Shown in pieces: positions 18,477 to 26,015 of a DNA stretch of 64,000 bases; positions within the stretch are counted from its first letter, which is position 1; the number at the start of each line of letters is the position of its first letter. The stretch covers positions 2,542,001 to 2,606,000 of the forward strand of contig NZ_OZ257250.1 of the NCBI RefSeq assembly GCF_965279545.1, given 5' to 3'. The position numbers were made by a program, and so were the translations under genes. The notes below the pieces were generated by a model. That model did not search any database. It had not been told where the DNA came from and saw nothing but the letters and a program-made list of their open reading frames with translations. This DNA is from Methylibium sp965279545 (GTDB taxonomy: Bacteria; Pseudomonadota; Gammaproteobacteria; Burkholderiales; Burkholderiaceae_C).

Positions 18477-20074
18477 GCCTCCCTCCCCTTCAGCGCGAAC
18501 AACCCCTGTGGCCGCTTCTGGATGAACACCACGATGAACACCAGCACGATGATCTTGGCCAGCACTGCACCGGCCCAGCCTTCGAGGAACTTGTTGATCA
18601 CGCCCAGCCCGAGCGCCGCATACACGGTACCGGCGAGCTGGCCCACGCCGCCCAGCACCACCACCATGAAGGAGTCGACGATGTAGCTCTGCCCCAGGTC
18701 GGGTCCGACGTTGCCGACCTGGCTGACCGCGCAGCCCGCCAGCCCGGCCACGCCGGCGCCGAGCGCGAAGGCCAGCGTGTCGACGCGCGCGGTGTTGACG
18801 CCCATGCACGAGGCCATCGGGCGGTTCTGCGTGACGCTGCGCACGAACAGGCCGAGCCGCGTTTTCGCGATCAGGAAGGCGATGCCGCCCAGCACCACGG
18901 CCGCGAATGCCACGATGGCGATGCGGTTCCAGGGCAGCACCAGGTTGCTCATGATCTGCACGCCGCCCGACAACCACGACGGGTTCTCGACCGGCACGTT
19001 CTGCGCACCGAACAGCGAGCGCACGCCTTGCTGCAGCACCAGGCTGATGCCCCAGGTGGCGAGCAGGGTCTCGAGCGGGCGGCCGTACAGGAAGCGGATC
19101 ACGCCGCGCTCCAGCACCGCACCCACCGCCGCCGCGGCGAGGAAGGACAGCGGCACCGCGGCGACGATGTACCAGTCGAAGGCGTTCGGCAGCCAGGCGC
19201 GAAAGGCGTTCTGCGTGAGGTAGGTGGCGTAGGCGCCGATCATGATGAGTTCGCCGTGCGCCATGTTGATCACGCCCATCAGCCCGTAGGTGATGGCCAG
19301 GCCCAGCGCGGCGAGCAGCAGGATGGAGCCCAGGCTCACGCCGGTGAACACCACGCCGGCGCGCTCGCCCCAGGCGAGCATGGAGTTCACGCCGTCGAGC
19401 GCCGCCTGCAGCGCGGCGCGCACCGTGGGGTCGGCCTCGCCGCCTTCGGCCGCGGGCTTCAGGCGCTCGAGCAGCAGGCTGCGCGTGGCGGGCGTGGTGC
19501 TGCTGGCGAGTGCCTGCGCCGCCTGCAGGCGCTTGGCCACGTCGGTCGAGGCGATGAGCCCCTTGGCGCGCAGGGTTTCGAGTTCGGCCTTCAGGCCGGG
19601 GTCGCTTTCCTTCGCCAGCGCCTGCTCGACGAGCGGCAGCTTGGCTTCGTCCATCGCCTCGCGCAGCGAACCGACGGCGGCGCGCCGCTGCGTCAGGTCG
19701 CCGGTGACGAGCTGCAGCGCGGCCAGTGCGGCCTGCAGCTCGGTGCGCATGCGGTTGTTGTTGACCGCGTCTTCGGCAGTCTCGGAGGGCGTGGCCGGCT
19801 GGCCACCCGCCGCGTCCACGGCCGAGCCGTCGGCCGCGACGATGTAGGCGCGCTTGTCGTCGAACTTCACTTCGCCGTCGAGCAGCGCCTGCACCAGCAC
19901 GGGCACGCGCGGGTCGAGCGCCGCGATGGCCTGCTGCAGCGCCGCGACGCGGGCGTCGGTGTCGCCGGAGACGATGGCGTGCGCCTGCTCGGGCGTCATG
20001 GCGCGGGCGGGGGCCGCGGCCAGCAGCAGCCAGGCGGCACACAGGCTCAGGAGGAAAGCGCGCGGTGCATTCAC
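18473..20074 (-). CDS. urtB: Urea ABC transporter permease UrtB
   Basis: A permease subunit of the urea importer, 533 residues from the GTG at 20074. It has a signal peptide-like N-terminus (NAPRAFLLSLCAAW, ending near APARA) and an extracytoplasmic domain of roughly 200 residues. The LivH-type membrane domain follows, with GLMGVINMAHGELIMIGAY and MGVNTARVDTLAFALGAGVAGLAG. The long N-terminal domain is a mark of UrtB. A GTG further upstream (20161) is in frame, but the extra residues look non-coding. The start at 20074 leaves a 141-base gap after urtA that holds a palindromic repeat. Confidence 0.93.
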   Translation of the reverse strand: MNAPRAFLLSLCAAWLLLAAAPARAMTPEQAHAIVSGDTDARVAALQQAIAALDPRVPVLVQALLDGEVKFDDKRAYIVAADGSAVDAAGGQPATPSETAEDAVNNNRMRTELQAALAALQLVTGDLTQRRAAVGSLREAMDEAKLPLVEQALAKESDPGLKAELETLRAKGLIASTDVAKRLQAAQALASSTTPATRSLLLERLKPAAEGGEADPTVRAALQAALDGVNSMLAWGERAGVVFTGVSLGSILLLAALGLAITYGLMGVINMAHGELIMIGAYATYLTQNAFRAWLPNAFDWYIVAAVPLSFLAAAAVGAVLERGVIRFLYGRPLETLLATWGISLVLQQGVRSLFGAQNVPVENPSWLSGGVQIMSNLVLPWNRIAIVAFAAVVLGGIAFLIAKTRLGLFVRSVTQNRPMASCMGVNTARVDTLAFALGAGVAGLAGCAVSQVGNVGPDLGQSYIVDSFMVVVLGGVGQLAGTVYAALGLGVINKFLEGWAGAVLAKIIVLVFIVVFIQKRPQGLFALKGREA

Positions 20075-20149
20075 GGTGAGGAGTGCTCGAAAACGGGCCG
20101 GTGGGTTCAGTGCATACGGCGTGCCAGCTCGGGGCCGAGCACCGACCCC

Positions 20150-20197
20150 GCCCGCCCTCACCCCGGCCCTCTCCCGCGCGGCGGGAGAGGGAGAAGG
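20150..20197. repeat. REP-like palindrome in the urtA-urtB gap
   Basis: CCCTCTCCCGC at 20167-20177 pairs perfectly with GCGGGAGAGGG at 20181-20191 across a three-base loop, preceded by CCCTCACCCCGG. This is a dispersed intergenic palindrome type seen in many Burkholderiales. Within an operon it could stabilise the urtA messenger end, giving more binding protein than permease. Confidence 0.6.
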
Positions 20198-20215
20198 GAG
20201 GCTTCTCTTGCTTGC

Positions 20216-21493
20216 TTACTTCTTCTCGGGCTCGTCCTTCTTGCCCTTGTTCTCGGGGATGTAGGGGCTCCACGGCTGGGCCTTGACGGGGCCCGGCGTC
20301 TTCCAGACCACGTTGAACTGGCCGTCGGCCTTGATCTCGCCGATGAACACCGGCTTGTGCAGGTGGTGGTTCTTCGGGTCCATGGTGCTGGTGAAACCGC
20401 CCGGCGCCTTGACGGTCTGGCCGGCCATCGCGGCGATGACCTTGTCGGTGTCGGTGGACTTGGCCTTCTCGACCGCCTGTGCCCACATGTGGATGCCGAT
20501 GTAGGTGGCTTCCATCGGGTCGTTGGTGAGCGGCTTGTCCTTGTGCCCCGGGATGCCCTTGGCCTTGGCGTAGTCGCTCCACTGCTTGATGAAAGCGGTG
20601 TTGGTCGGGTTCTTGATCGACATGAAGTAGTTCCATGCCGCCAGGTGGCCGACCAGCGGCTTGGTGTCGACGCCGCGCAGCTCCTCCTCACCCACCGAGA
20701 AGGCCACCACCGGCACATCGGTCGCCTTCAGGCCCTGGTTGCCGAGCTCCTTGTAGAAGGGCACGTTGGAGTCGCCGTTGATGGTGGACACCACCGCGGT
20801 CTTCTTGCCTTCGCTGGAGAACTTCTTGATCTTGGCGATGATGGTCTGGTAGTCGGAGTGGCCGAAGGGGGTGTACTCCTCCATGATGTCGGCGTCGGTG
20901 ATGCCCTTGCTGTGCAGGAAGGCGCGCAGGATCTTGTTGGTGGTGCGCGGGTACACGTAATCGGTGCCCAGCAGCACGAAGCGCTTGGCGGAGCCGCCGT
21001 CCTTGCTCATCAGGTATTCCACCGCCGGAATGGCCTGCTGGTTCGGCGCGGCACCGGTGTAGAACACGTTCTTCGAGAGTTCCTCGCCCTCGTACTGCAC
21101 CGGGTAGAACAGCAGCGAGTTCAGCTCCTCGAACACCGGCAGCACCGACTTGCGGCTCACCGACGTCCAGCAGCCGAACACCACGGCCACCTTGTCCTGG
21201 CTGATCAGCTGCTTGGCCTTCTCGGCGAACAGCGGCCAGTTGGAGGCCGGGTCGACCACCACCGGCTCGAGCTTCTTGCCGAGCACGCCGCCCTTGGCGT
21301 TGATCTCGTCGATGGTCATGAGGACCGTGTCTTTCAGCACGGTCTCGGAAATGGCCATCGTGCCCGACAGCGAATGCAGCACGCCGACCTTGATGGTGTC
21401 GGCCGCGAAGGCGCTGGGCACGAAAACGCCGGCAGCCGCCAGGGCCACGGCTGAAAGCGAAGCCGCGAACGCGCGGCGGGTGGTGTGGGACAT
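20216..21493 (-). CDS. urtA: Urea ABC transporter substrate-binding protein UrtA
   Basis: The periplasmic urea-binding protein, 425 residues. The N-terminus is a Sec or Tat-like signal peptide (two Arg at residues 6-7, hydrophobic core, cleavage near SAFA-ADTIKVG). The mature part has the FmdD/UrtA family features KVGVLHSLSGTMAISE, VFGCWTSVSRKSVLPVFEE, LLFYPVQYEGEE and NDPMEATYIGIHMW. I chose the ATG at 21493 because it is preceded by a strong GAGGAGG ribosome binding site. It heads the urtABCDE operon. A TACGC-N6-GCGTA palindrome lies 76 bases upstream. Confidence 0.96.
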   Translation of the reverse strand: MSHTTRRAFAASLSAVALAAAGVFVPSAFAADTIKVGVLHSLSGTMAISETVLKDTVLMTIDEINAKGGVLGKKLEPVVVDPASNWPLFAEKAKQLISQDKVAVVFGCWTSVSRKSVLPVFEELNSLLFYPVQYEGEELSKNVFYTGAAPNQQAIPAVEYLMSKDGGSAKRFVLLGTDYVYPRTTNKILRAFLHSKGITDADIMEEYTPFGHSDYQTIIAKIKKFSSEGKKTAVVSTINGDSNVPFYKELGNQGLKATDVPVVAFSVGEEELRGVDTKPLVGHLAAWNYFMSIKNPTNTAFIKQWSDYAKAKGIPGHKDKPLTNDPMEATYIGIHMWAQAVEKAKSTDTDKVIAAMAGQTVKAPGGFTSTMDPKNHHLHKPVFIGEIKADGQFNVVWKTPGPVKAQPWSPYIPENKGKKDEPEKK

Positions 21494-21568
21494 GGGGGTT
21501 CCTCCTCGGTAGACAGTGGTGTGGGCAACGGACTGCCGCAGCTTAGGGAGGAGCCCGCGGGGGAGGAA

Positions 21569-21584
21569 TACGCAAGGTGGCGTA
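21569..21584. promoter_or_regulatory. Candidate operator palindrome upstream of urtA
   Basis: TACGC at 21569-21573 and GCGTA at 21580-21584 form a perfect inverted repeat with a six-base spacer, 76 bases ahead of the urtA start. The size and shape fit a site for a LuxR/NarL-type response regulator. The regulator is not known. Confidence 0.4.
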
Positions 21585-21646
21585 GAGACGGGCGCCCGTG
21601 CCCGGGCGGGCCGCACGGAACGGCGGCGCCGGCAGTGCCCGGGGAA

Positions 21647-22020
21647 TCAGAGCGCGTCGAGCGGGCTCAGCACGCCGCGGCCACCGCGGTTGAGCACGTG
21701 GGTGTAGACCATGGTGGTCTTCACGTCGGCATGGCCGAGCAGCTCCTGCACGGTGCGGATGTCGTAGCCGGCCTGCAGCAGGTGGGTGGCGAAGGAATGC
21801 CGCAGCACATGGGGTGAACAGGGTTTGTCGATGCCGGCGCGACGGGCGGCCAGCGACACCGCCCGCTGCAGGCCCTGCTCGGCCAGGTGGTGGCGCCGCT
21901 CCACCCCGCTGCGCGGGTCGACCGACAACACCGGCGACGGAAACACCCACTGCCAGCCCCAGGCGCTGACCGCCCGGGGGTACTTGACCGCCAGCGCGTC
22001 GGGCAGCCACAACAAGGCGC
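21647..22020 (-). pseudogene. intI: Integron integrase IntI, C-terminal fragment
   Basis: About 120 residues match the C-terminal third of integron integrases. The fragment begins WLPDALAVKYPRA, includes the region particular to integron integrases around WGWQWVFPS and DPRSGVERRHH, and carries the tyrosine recombinase HxxR box (HVLRHSFATHLL), the GHADV segment and the catalytic tyrosine in MVYTHVL. The N-terminal two thirds, with the first catalytic arginine, are gone; the break is near 22015, where an IS1182-type remnant begins. The frame stays open on the far side only because it runs antisense through the transposase. The fragment should be inactive. Confidence 0.85.
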
Positions 22021-22914
22021 TGCGAGTATCGACGAGCAACGCCAGCGCCGCATCGACGAACTGCGGCGCGAGGCGCAGGCCACTCGCGACTTCATGGCAA
22101 CGCATCGCAAGCGACTGAACCGCAAGGGCCAGGAACTCAAGACCAACGTCACCGACCCCGACAGCGCCAAGATGGTCGCCGACAACGGCATGCGCCAGCG
22201 TGACGAGCGCATCGACAACGCGCACCACAAGGCCGGTGACGAAGTGCTGCACGACAAGACCGCTGTCGTGACGATCAAGCTCTTCAGGCCCGGCGACTTC
22301 GTCTTCAACGACGGCAAGACGGCAACGTGTCCGGCCGGCAAGGCGCTCACCGGCAACGGCCACACCTACGGCCAGCGCGGGCACAGGTTTGAACGCTACG
22401 AGGCACGCGCCGTGGACTGCGCCAACTGTCATCTGCGCACGAACTGCCTGCGCAACCCGCACGCCACGCGTGGGCGTCAGGTCGCGCGCTTTGCGCCGCT
22501 GCAACGTGCGGCCAGTGACCCCAGCCAGCGCATGCGCGAGGCCATCGATTCGGTGCGGGGCCGAAGGCTCTACAGCCAGCGCATCGCGACCGTGGAGCCG
22601 GTGTTTGCGAACATCCGCCACCACAAGCGCATGAGCCGCTTCACGCTGCGCGGGCAGGCCAAGGTGTCGACTCAGTGGCAGCTGTACTGCCCGGTGCACA
22701 ACATCGAGAAGCTGGCGAGGAACAGGTGACGAGGCAGCGAGCCTGGCGGCGACAGCCGGGACAACGCCAGCGTGCGCCCGCATTGACGGCCCTCAGGCCC
22801 TCAGGGTCCAATCCGGATCAAGCAACGCAACGATGAATACCATGCAGCGCCGCCATAGCCATCAACCGTCATCACCGCCTGCCGCAATGTTTGCGGGGGT
22901 TTTGGCACAGTCTC
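22015..22914 (+). mobile_element. IS1182-type insertion sequence remnant
   Basis: A 3' part of an IS1182-family element. It holds the C-terminal part of a transposase (about 22025-22729) and a right end near 22914 that reads GGGGGTTTTGGCACAGTCTC. The left part of the element is missing at the junction with the integrase fragment. The first cassette core follows immediately at 22915. Confidence 0.7.
22025..22729 (+). pseudogene. IS1182-family transposase, C-terminal fragment
   Basis: Roughly 235 residues of a DDE transposase. Visible features are the zinc-finger-like region with CPAGKALTG and CANCHLRTNCLRNPHATRG, and the C-terminal RGRRLYSQRIATVEPVFANI typical of IS1182/ISL-type transposases. 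The N-terminal half with the first catalytic aspartates is missing. The fragment starts where the integrase fragment stops, so one deletion probably removed the 5' parts of both genes and the attI site. Confidence 0.75.
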
Positions 22915-22921
22915 GTTAGGG
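22915..22921 (+). other. Integron core site at the start of cassette 1
   Basis: GTTAGGG directly follows the IS1182 right end and precedes the first cassette gene by a few bases. It fits the GTTRRRY core except for its last base. It could be the remains of attI or of an attC. Confidence 0.45.
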
Positions 22922-22927
22922 GCCAGG

Positions 22928-23380
22928 ATGTCGCGTATCCCTCTATCAGAGAATGGCTCTACCCCTTGGGAGCGTTTGCTGGGTTACTCACCCGAGATTC
23001 TTCAGCGCTGGGCAGCACTCGAAAGCGCATTCTTTGCGAGTAGCACCTTCTCGCCTGAACTCCTTGAGCAGGTGCGCAGACAACTGGCCATCGGAAATGG
23101 ATGCGAGTACTGCATCGCAAAATCCGGTCGGCCGGACAGCGTACAACGCGACCCAAAGACATCTGTAGCGGTCAGCTTCGCGCAACTTTTTGCCCGAGAT
23201 CACCGAGACATTGATGAGGCTGCTTTCTCCACATTGAAGGCAGAGTTCTCCGAAAAGGAGATCATTGAGTTGCTCGCCTTCATGTCGTTCTTTTGCGCGT
23301 CGCAAATGTTTGGCGCATCTCTCGGTTTGAAACCAGGGAAAACATATGAACGTCCTGGCCCTAATCTTACTATGTCATAA
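22928..23380 (+). CDS. AhpD/carboxymuconolactone decarboxylase-like protein (cassette gene)
   Basis: A 150-residue protein with an AhpD-type redox motif, CEYC at about residue 58, in the context GNGCEYCIAKSGR. AhpD-like proteins reduce peroxide-linked partners or act on small metabolites; this one is too short and divergent to assign a substrate. It starts seven bases after a GTTAGGG core, the normal position for a cassette gene. The last six residues and the stop codon (PNLTMS) come from the left end of the following insertion sequence, so the natural C-terminus may be lost. Its base composition is lower in G+C than the chromosomal genes. Confidence 0.7.
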   Translation: MSRIPLSENGSTPWERLLGYSPEILQRWAALESAFFASSTFSPELLEQVRRQLAIGNGCEYCIAKSGRPDSVQRDPKTSVAVSFAQLFARDHRDIDEAAFSTLKAEFSEKEIIELLAFMSFFCASQMFGASLGLKPGKTYERPGPNLTMS

Positions 23381-24837
23381 ATAAGATAATGCGGTCCTCT
23401 CGACTTCATGCCGGAGGATCGATGAATGCAGCCGAGCGCTTTGATCGTTACCTTGAGCAGTTGAGTGCGGGCTTGGGTCACGCGGACCGACACGCCGGCC
23501 TGCGAGACTATTGCACGGGCCTGATGCTGCCGCTGTCGCGCAAGAGCGTGGAGCCGATGGCCGCGCGGGTCGACCCGATGCACGCCAGCGCCCGGCATCA
23601 GGCGCTTCACCATTTCGTGGCCAAGGCCGAGTGGTCTCACACCGAGATGCTGCGCCGGGTTGCCCAGTGGGTGCTCCCGAAGATGGACTTTCGATCGGGC
23701 GGCTGGTGGGTCATCGACGACACCGGATTTCCCAAGAAGGGGCGCCATTCGGTGGGCGTCACGCGCCAGTACTGCGGGATGTTGGGCAAGCAGGACAACT
23801 GCCAAGTGGCCGTGAGCATCTCGCTGGCCAGCGATCAGGGCAGCCTGCCCGTGGCCTGGCAGTTGTATCTGCCCGAGGACTGGGCCGCAGATGCCGAACG
23901 CCGTACCAAGGCCGGGGTTCCAGAGGAAGTGCGCTTCGCCACGAAGACACAGATCGCCCTGGAGCAACTGCGCGCGCTGCTGGCCGAAGGTGCGCCGCAC
24001 CACTGCGTGCTGGCCGATGCCGGCTACGGCGTGGACAACGCCTTTCGTCAGGCGCTCAGCGACATGGGCTTGCTCTATGCGGTCGGGGTCACTTCGGCGG
24101 TCGTGGTCTGGCCGCCCGGGGTCCAGCCGCTACCTCCCAAACCCTACCGCGGCGTGGGCCGCCCGCCCGTCGTACCTCAGCGCACTGCCACTTTGCAGCC
24201 CCTGAGTGTCAAGGCGTTGGCGATGTCATTGCCGCCGCAGGCGTTCCAGAGAATCACTTGGCGCGAGGGCAGCAATTCAGCGCTGAGCGGTCGCTTCGCG
24301 GCCGTGCGCGTGCGCCATGCCGGCGGCAATGTCGGCAAGGCGCGCCTGCGCCCCGAGCAGTGGCTGCTCATCGAATGGCCAGCCAGCGATGAGGAGCCGA
24401 GCAAGTACTTCCTGTCCACGCTACCCGAGGACGTCAGCATCGACGAACTCGTGCGCGTCGCTCACCAGCGCGGGCGCATCGAGCGGGACTACCAGGATCT
24501 GAAACAGGACTTCGGCCTCGGCCATTACGAGGGCCGAGGTTGGCGGGGCTTCCACCACCATGCCGCGCTGAGTATCGCGGCCTATGGGTTCCTGATGGCT
24601 GAACGCCTCATTGCCGACAAACCCGTCGGCGGCAAAAAAAACTTCGTCGAACGCCAAGTGCCTGCCATTCCCGAGGACTACGTCCCCCGCGGCAGTCCTG
24701 CGCGCGCAGCGGCACGTGGACCATTCGATCACGACACTGCGGCACCGGCTCGGCTACACACTGATCGCCCGCCTCGGGCAGTGCCCCTGCTGCGGCAGAG
24801 CAAGCGCAAAGCTACTCTTGTGACACAGTAAGATTAG
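23361..24837 (+). mobile_element. IS701-family insertion sequence
   Basis: A complete-looking element of 1477 bases with terminal inverted repeats: CTAATCTTACTATGTCATAA at the left end, and at the right end the reverse complement of CTAATCTTACTGTGTCACAA. GCC flanks both ends, possibly a short target duplication. It carries one transposase gene, which is frameshifted near its 3' end. The ends lie on the cores expected for an attC between cassettes 1 and 2. Confidence 0.8.
23422..24831 (+). CDS. IS701-family transposase, frameshifted at the C-terminus
   Basis: A DDE transposase of about 469 residues from the ATG at 23422, which follows a GGAGG site. The catalytic region reads WWVIDDTGFPKKGRHSVGVTRQYCG, with ADAGYG and the late RIERDYQDLKQDFGLGHYEGRGWRGFHHH carrying further acidic residues. 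Near 24686-24695 a run of five C appears to hold one base too many. After it the frame departs from the family, whereas the +1 frame continues with LRAQRHVDHSITTLRHRLG and a CPCCG motif usual at the end of these transposases. The enzyme may be inactive, or the base may be an error. Confidence 0.8.
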   Translation: MNAAERFDRYLEQLSAGLGHADRHAGLRDYCTGLMLPLSRKSVEPMAARVDPMHASARHQALHHFVAKAEWSHTEMLRRVAQWVLPKMDFRSGGWWVIDDTGFPKKGRHSVGVTRQYCGMLGKQDNCQVAVSISLASDQGSLPVAWQLYLPEDWAADAERRTKAGVPEEVRFATKTQIALEQLRALLAEGAPHHCVLADAGYGVDNAFRQALSDMGLLYAVGVTSAVVVWPPGVQPLPPKPYRGVGRPPVVPQRTATLQPLSVKALAMSLPPQAFQRITWREGSNSALSGRFAAVRVRHAGGNVGKARLRPEQWLLIEWPASDEEPSKYFLSTLPEDVSIDELVRVAHQRGRIERDYQDLKQDFGLGHYEGRGWRGFHHHAALSIAAYGFLMAERLIADKPVGGKKNFVERQVPAIPEDYVPRGSPARAAARGPFDHDTAAPARLHTDRPPRAVPLLRQSKRKATLVTQ

Positions 24838-25235
24838 GCCTCGCAATTCACCACGCGCAACGCGAGGTGCTTCTCAAAGGCGTCGAAGTCCCGGTCGCTA
24901 TGCAGCAATCGCAGGCCGCTCGTCAGGCATCGCGTCGCAATCAGCACGTCAACAGTACCGCGTACTGTGACTCCAAGGCTCCGCAGCTTTCGGTAGTTCC
25001 GCGCCGCCTCAACGGTCACGTCGAAACCGGCTACTTCAACTTGCTCCAACTGCCCAAGCACTCTCTTCGCTTCGTTGAAGCCCCTGTCGTCCTTAAACCC
25101 TTGCAGCACCTCTGCAAGGATCAGGTCACCGACTACCAGGCCTTCCGCGCCAAGGTTGCGGTCAAGCCATTCGGCTTGCGCCGTTGGCTTGTTGCGGAAG
25201 AAGTCGATCCAAACGCTGGAGTCAACAAGAATCAC
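24834..25235 (-). CDS. vapC: VapC-type PIN-domain toxin (cassette gene)
   Basis: A 133-residue PIN-domain ribonuclease. The first acidic residue is in MILVDSSVWIDFFR, the second in the LILAEVLQGF segment, and the C-terminal ones in GTVDVLIATRCL and LLHSDRDFDAFEKH. Such toxins cleave specific RNAs and stop growth unless bound by their antitoxin. The stop codon TAA is formed by the cassette boundary. The start overlaps the vapB stop by four bases. Toxin-antitoxin cassettes are common in sedentary integrons and are thought to protect arrays from loss. Confidence 0.9.
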   Translation of the reverse strand: MILVDSSVWIDFFRNKPTAQAEWLDRNLGAEGLVVGDLILAEVLQGFKDDRGFNEAKRVLGQLEQVEVAGFDVTVEAARNYRKLRSLGVTVRGTVDVLIATRCLTSGLRLLHSDRDFDAFEKHLALRVVNCEA

Positions 25236-25426
25236 TTGTCACGCCTCATCGCGTCGAGGTCACCTACCCATTCATACTTGCCGCGCAGCTTGCGCAGCTC
25301 GGTCTGCTGCTTCAACCGCAAAAGTGTCCTCAGCCCCGCTTCCACCGCTTCACGCTTCGTCTTCAACCCGGTCGCCTTCAGCGTGGCTTCCATGAGCTTG
25401 TCGTCAATCACGATGTTCGTGCGCAT
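25232..25426 (-). CDS. vapB: VapB-type antitoxin (cassette gene)
   Basis: A 64-residue antitoxin with a ribbon-helix-helix-like N-terminus (MRTNIVIDDKLMEATLKATG, then KTKREAVEAGLRTLL) and a C-terminal Lys/Arg/Trp-containing tail (LRKLRGKYEWVGDLD) that would wrap the toxin. It belongs to the VapB group often paired with PIN toxins. It is co-transcribed with vapC on the minus strand, likely from its own promoter in the AT-rich stretch above 25426, where the base composition drops. VapB-VapC complexes usually repress that promoter. Confidence 0.88.
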   Translation of the reverse strand: MRTNIVIDDKLMEATLKATGLKTKREAVEAGLRTLLRLKQQTELRKLRGKYEWVGDLDAMRRDK

Positions 25427-25492
25427 ATGTGTACACTCCTAGTTCTCATACACATCATACCCTGGCAGTCGATGCACAGCAACCGCAGCGAG

Positions 25493-25999
25493 GCCTAACT
25501 CTTAGCAGCACCTCCTCGACCAGCAGCACGCAAGTTGGGCGCAGCAGTTCGGGGATCGCGCCATGCGGCTCGGCCAGCACGCGGGCGATCTGTTCCAGGC
25601 CGAGCCGCGCGCCCTGAGCGATGGCGATGCCGAACTCGCGGCAGTAGCCGCGCAGCGTGTTGATGCGCCGGGTGCGGTCGGCCTGCCACAGGCTTCCATC
25701 ACCACCTTCGACACGGCCCGTTTGGCGAACCAGCGCTCGAACTGGCTGCGGCTCAGGCGCTGCGCGTCGACCGGGCGCCAAGCGCCATCGGCCACGCAGA
25801 GCTGGAACACGGTCTTGGCCAGATCCACACCGACGATCGTGCCGACACCCGCACCACGCGTCGCCGGCTGGTACTTGGATACCGAAATGCGCGGGGGAGT
25901 CCATCCCATCATTCCAGCGGACTGGCCTTCGGCAGTCCGCTTGAGTCAAACTACAAGGCGGACACCTCGGGACGGGGAAGTCCCTTTCATTCGTTAGAC
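25493..25999 (+). other. attC site of the VapBC cassette, interrupted by IS110 remnant
   Basis: The far-end core GCCTAAC is at 25493-25499 and the recombination core GTTAGAC at 25993-25999. An attC is normally under about 150 bases, but here about 490 bases separate the cores because an IS110-type fragment lies between them. Confidence 0.65.
25500..25912 (-). pseudogene. IS110/IS1111-type transposase fragment inside attC
   Basis: On the minus strand the N-terminal part reads GTIVGVDLAKTVFQLCVADG with the first DEDD aspartate, followed by FERWFAKRAVSKVVMEACG. The frame then changes and continues as RTRRINTLRGYCREFGIAIA and ARVLAEPHGAIPELLRPT, the middle domain of the same family. Residues between the two blocks are missing, and the C-terminal serine-containing domain is absent. 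A hairpin (AGCGGACTG at 25916-25924 with CAGTCCGCT at 25933-25941) lies beside its 5' end. The family includes members that insert specifically in attC sites. Confidence 0.78.
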
Positions 26000-26015
26000 G
26001 CCTCAGCCACCGCCT

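Larger units (their letters stand above)
24834..25499. other. Intact VapBC cassette boundaries
   Basis: TTAGGCCTCGC at 24834-24844 and GCGAGGCCTAAC at 25488-25499 are exact reverse complements, as expected for the start core and far-end core of one cassette. The two genes inside read against the array direction. Confidence 0.75.

Noticed and set aside
21510..21540. A sigma-54-like sequence upstream of urtA (GGCAGTCCGTTGC on the minus strand)
   Set aside because: The spacing between GG and GC is nine bases, one short of the required ten.
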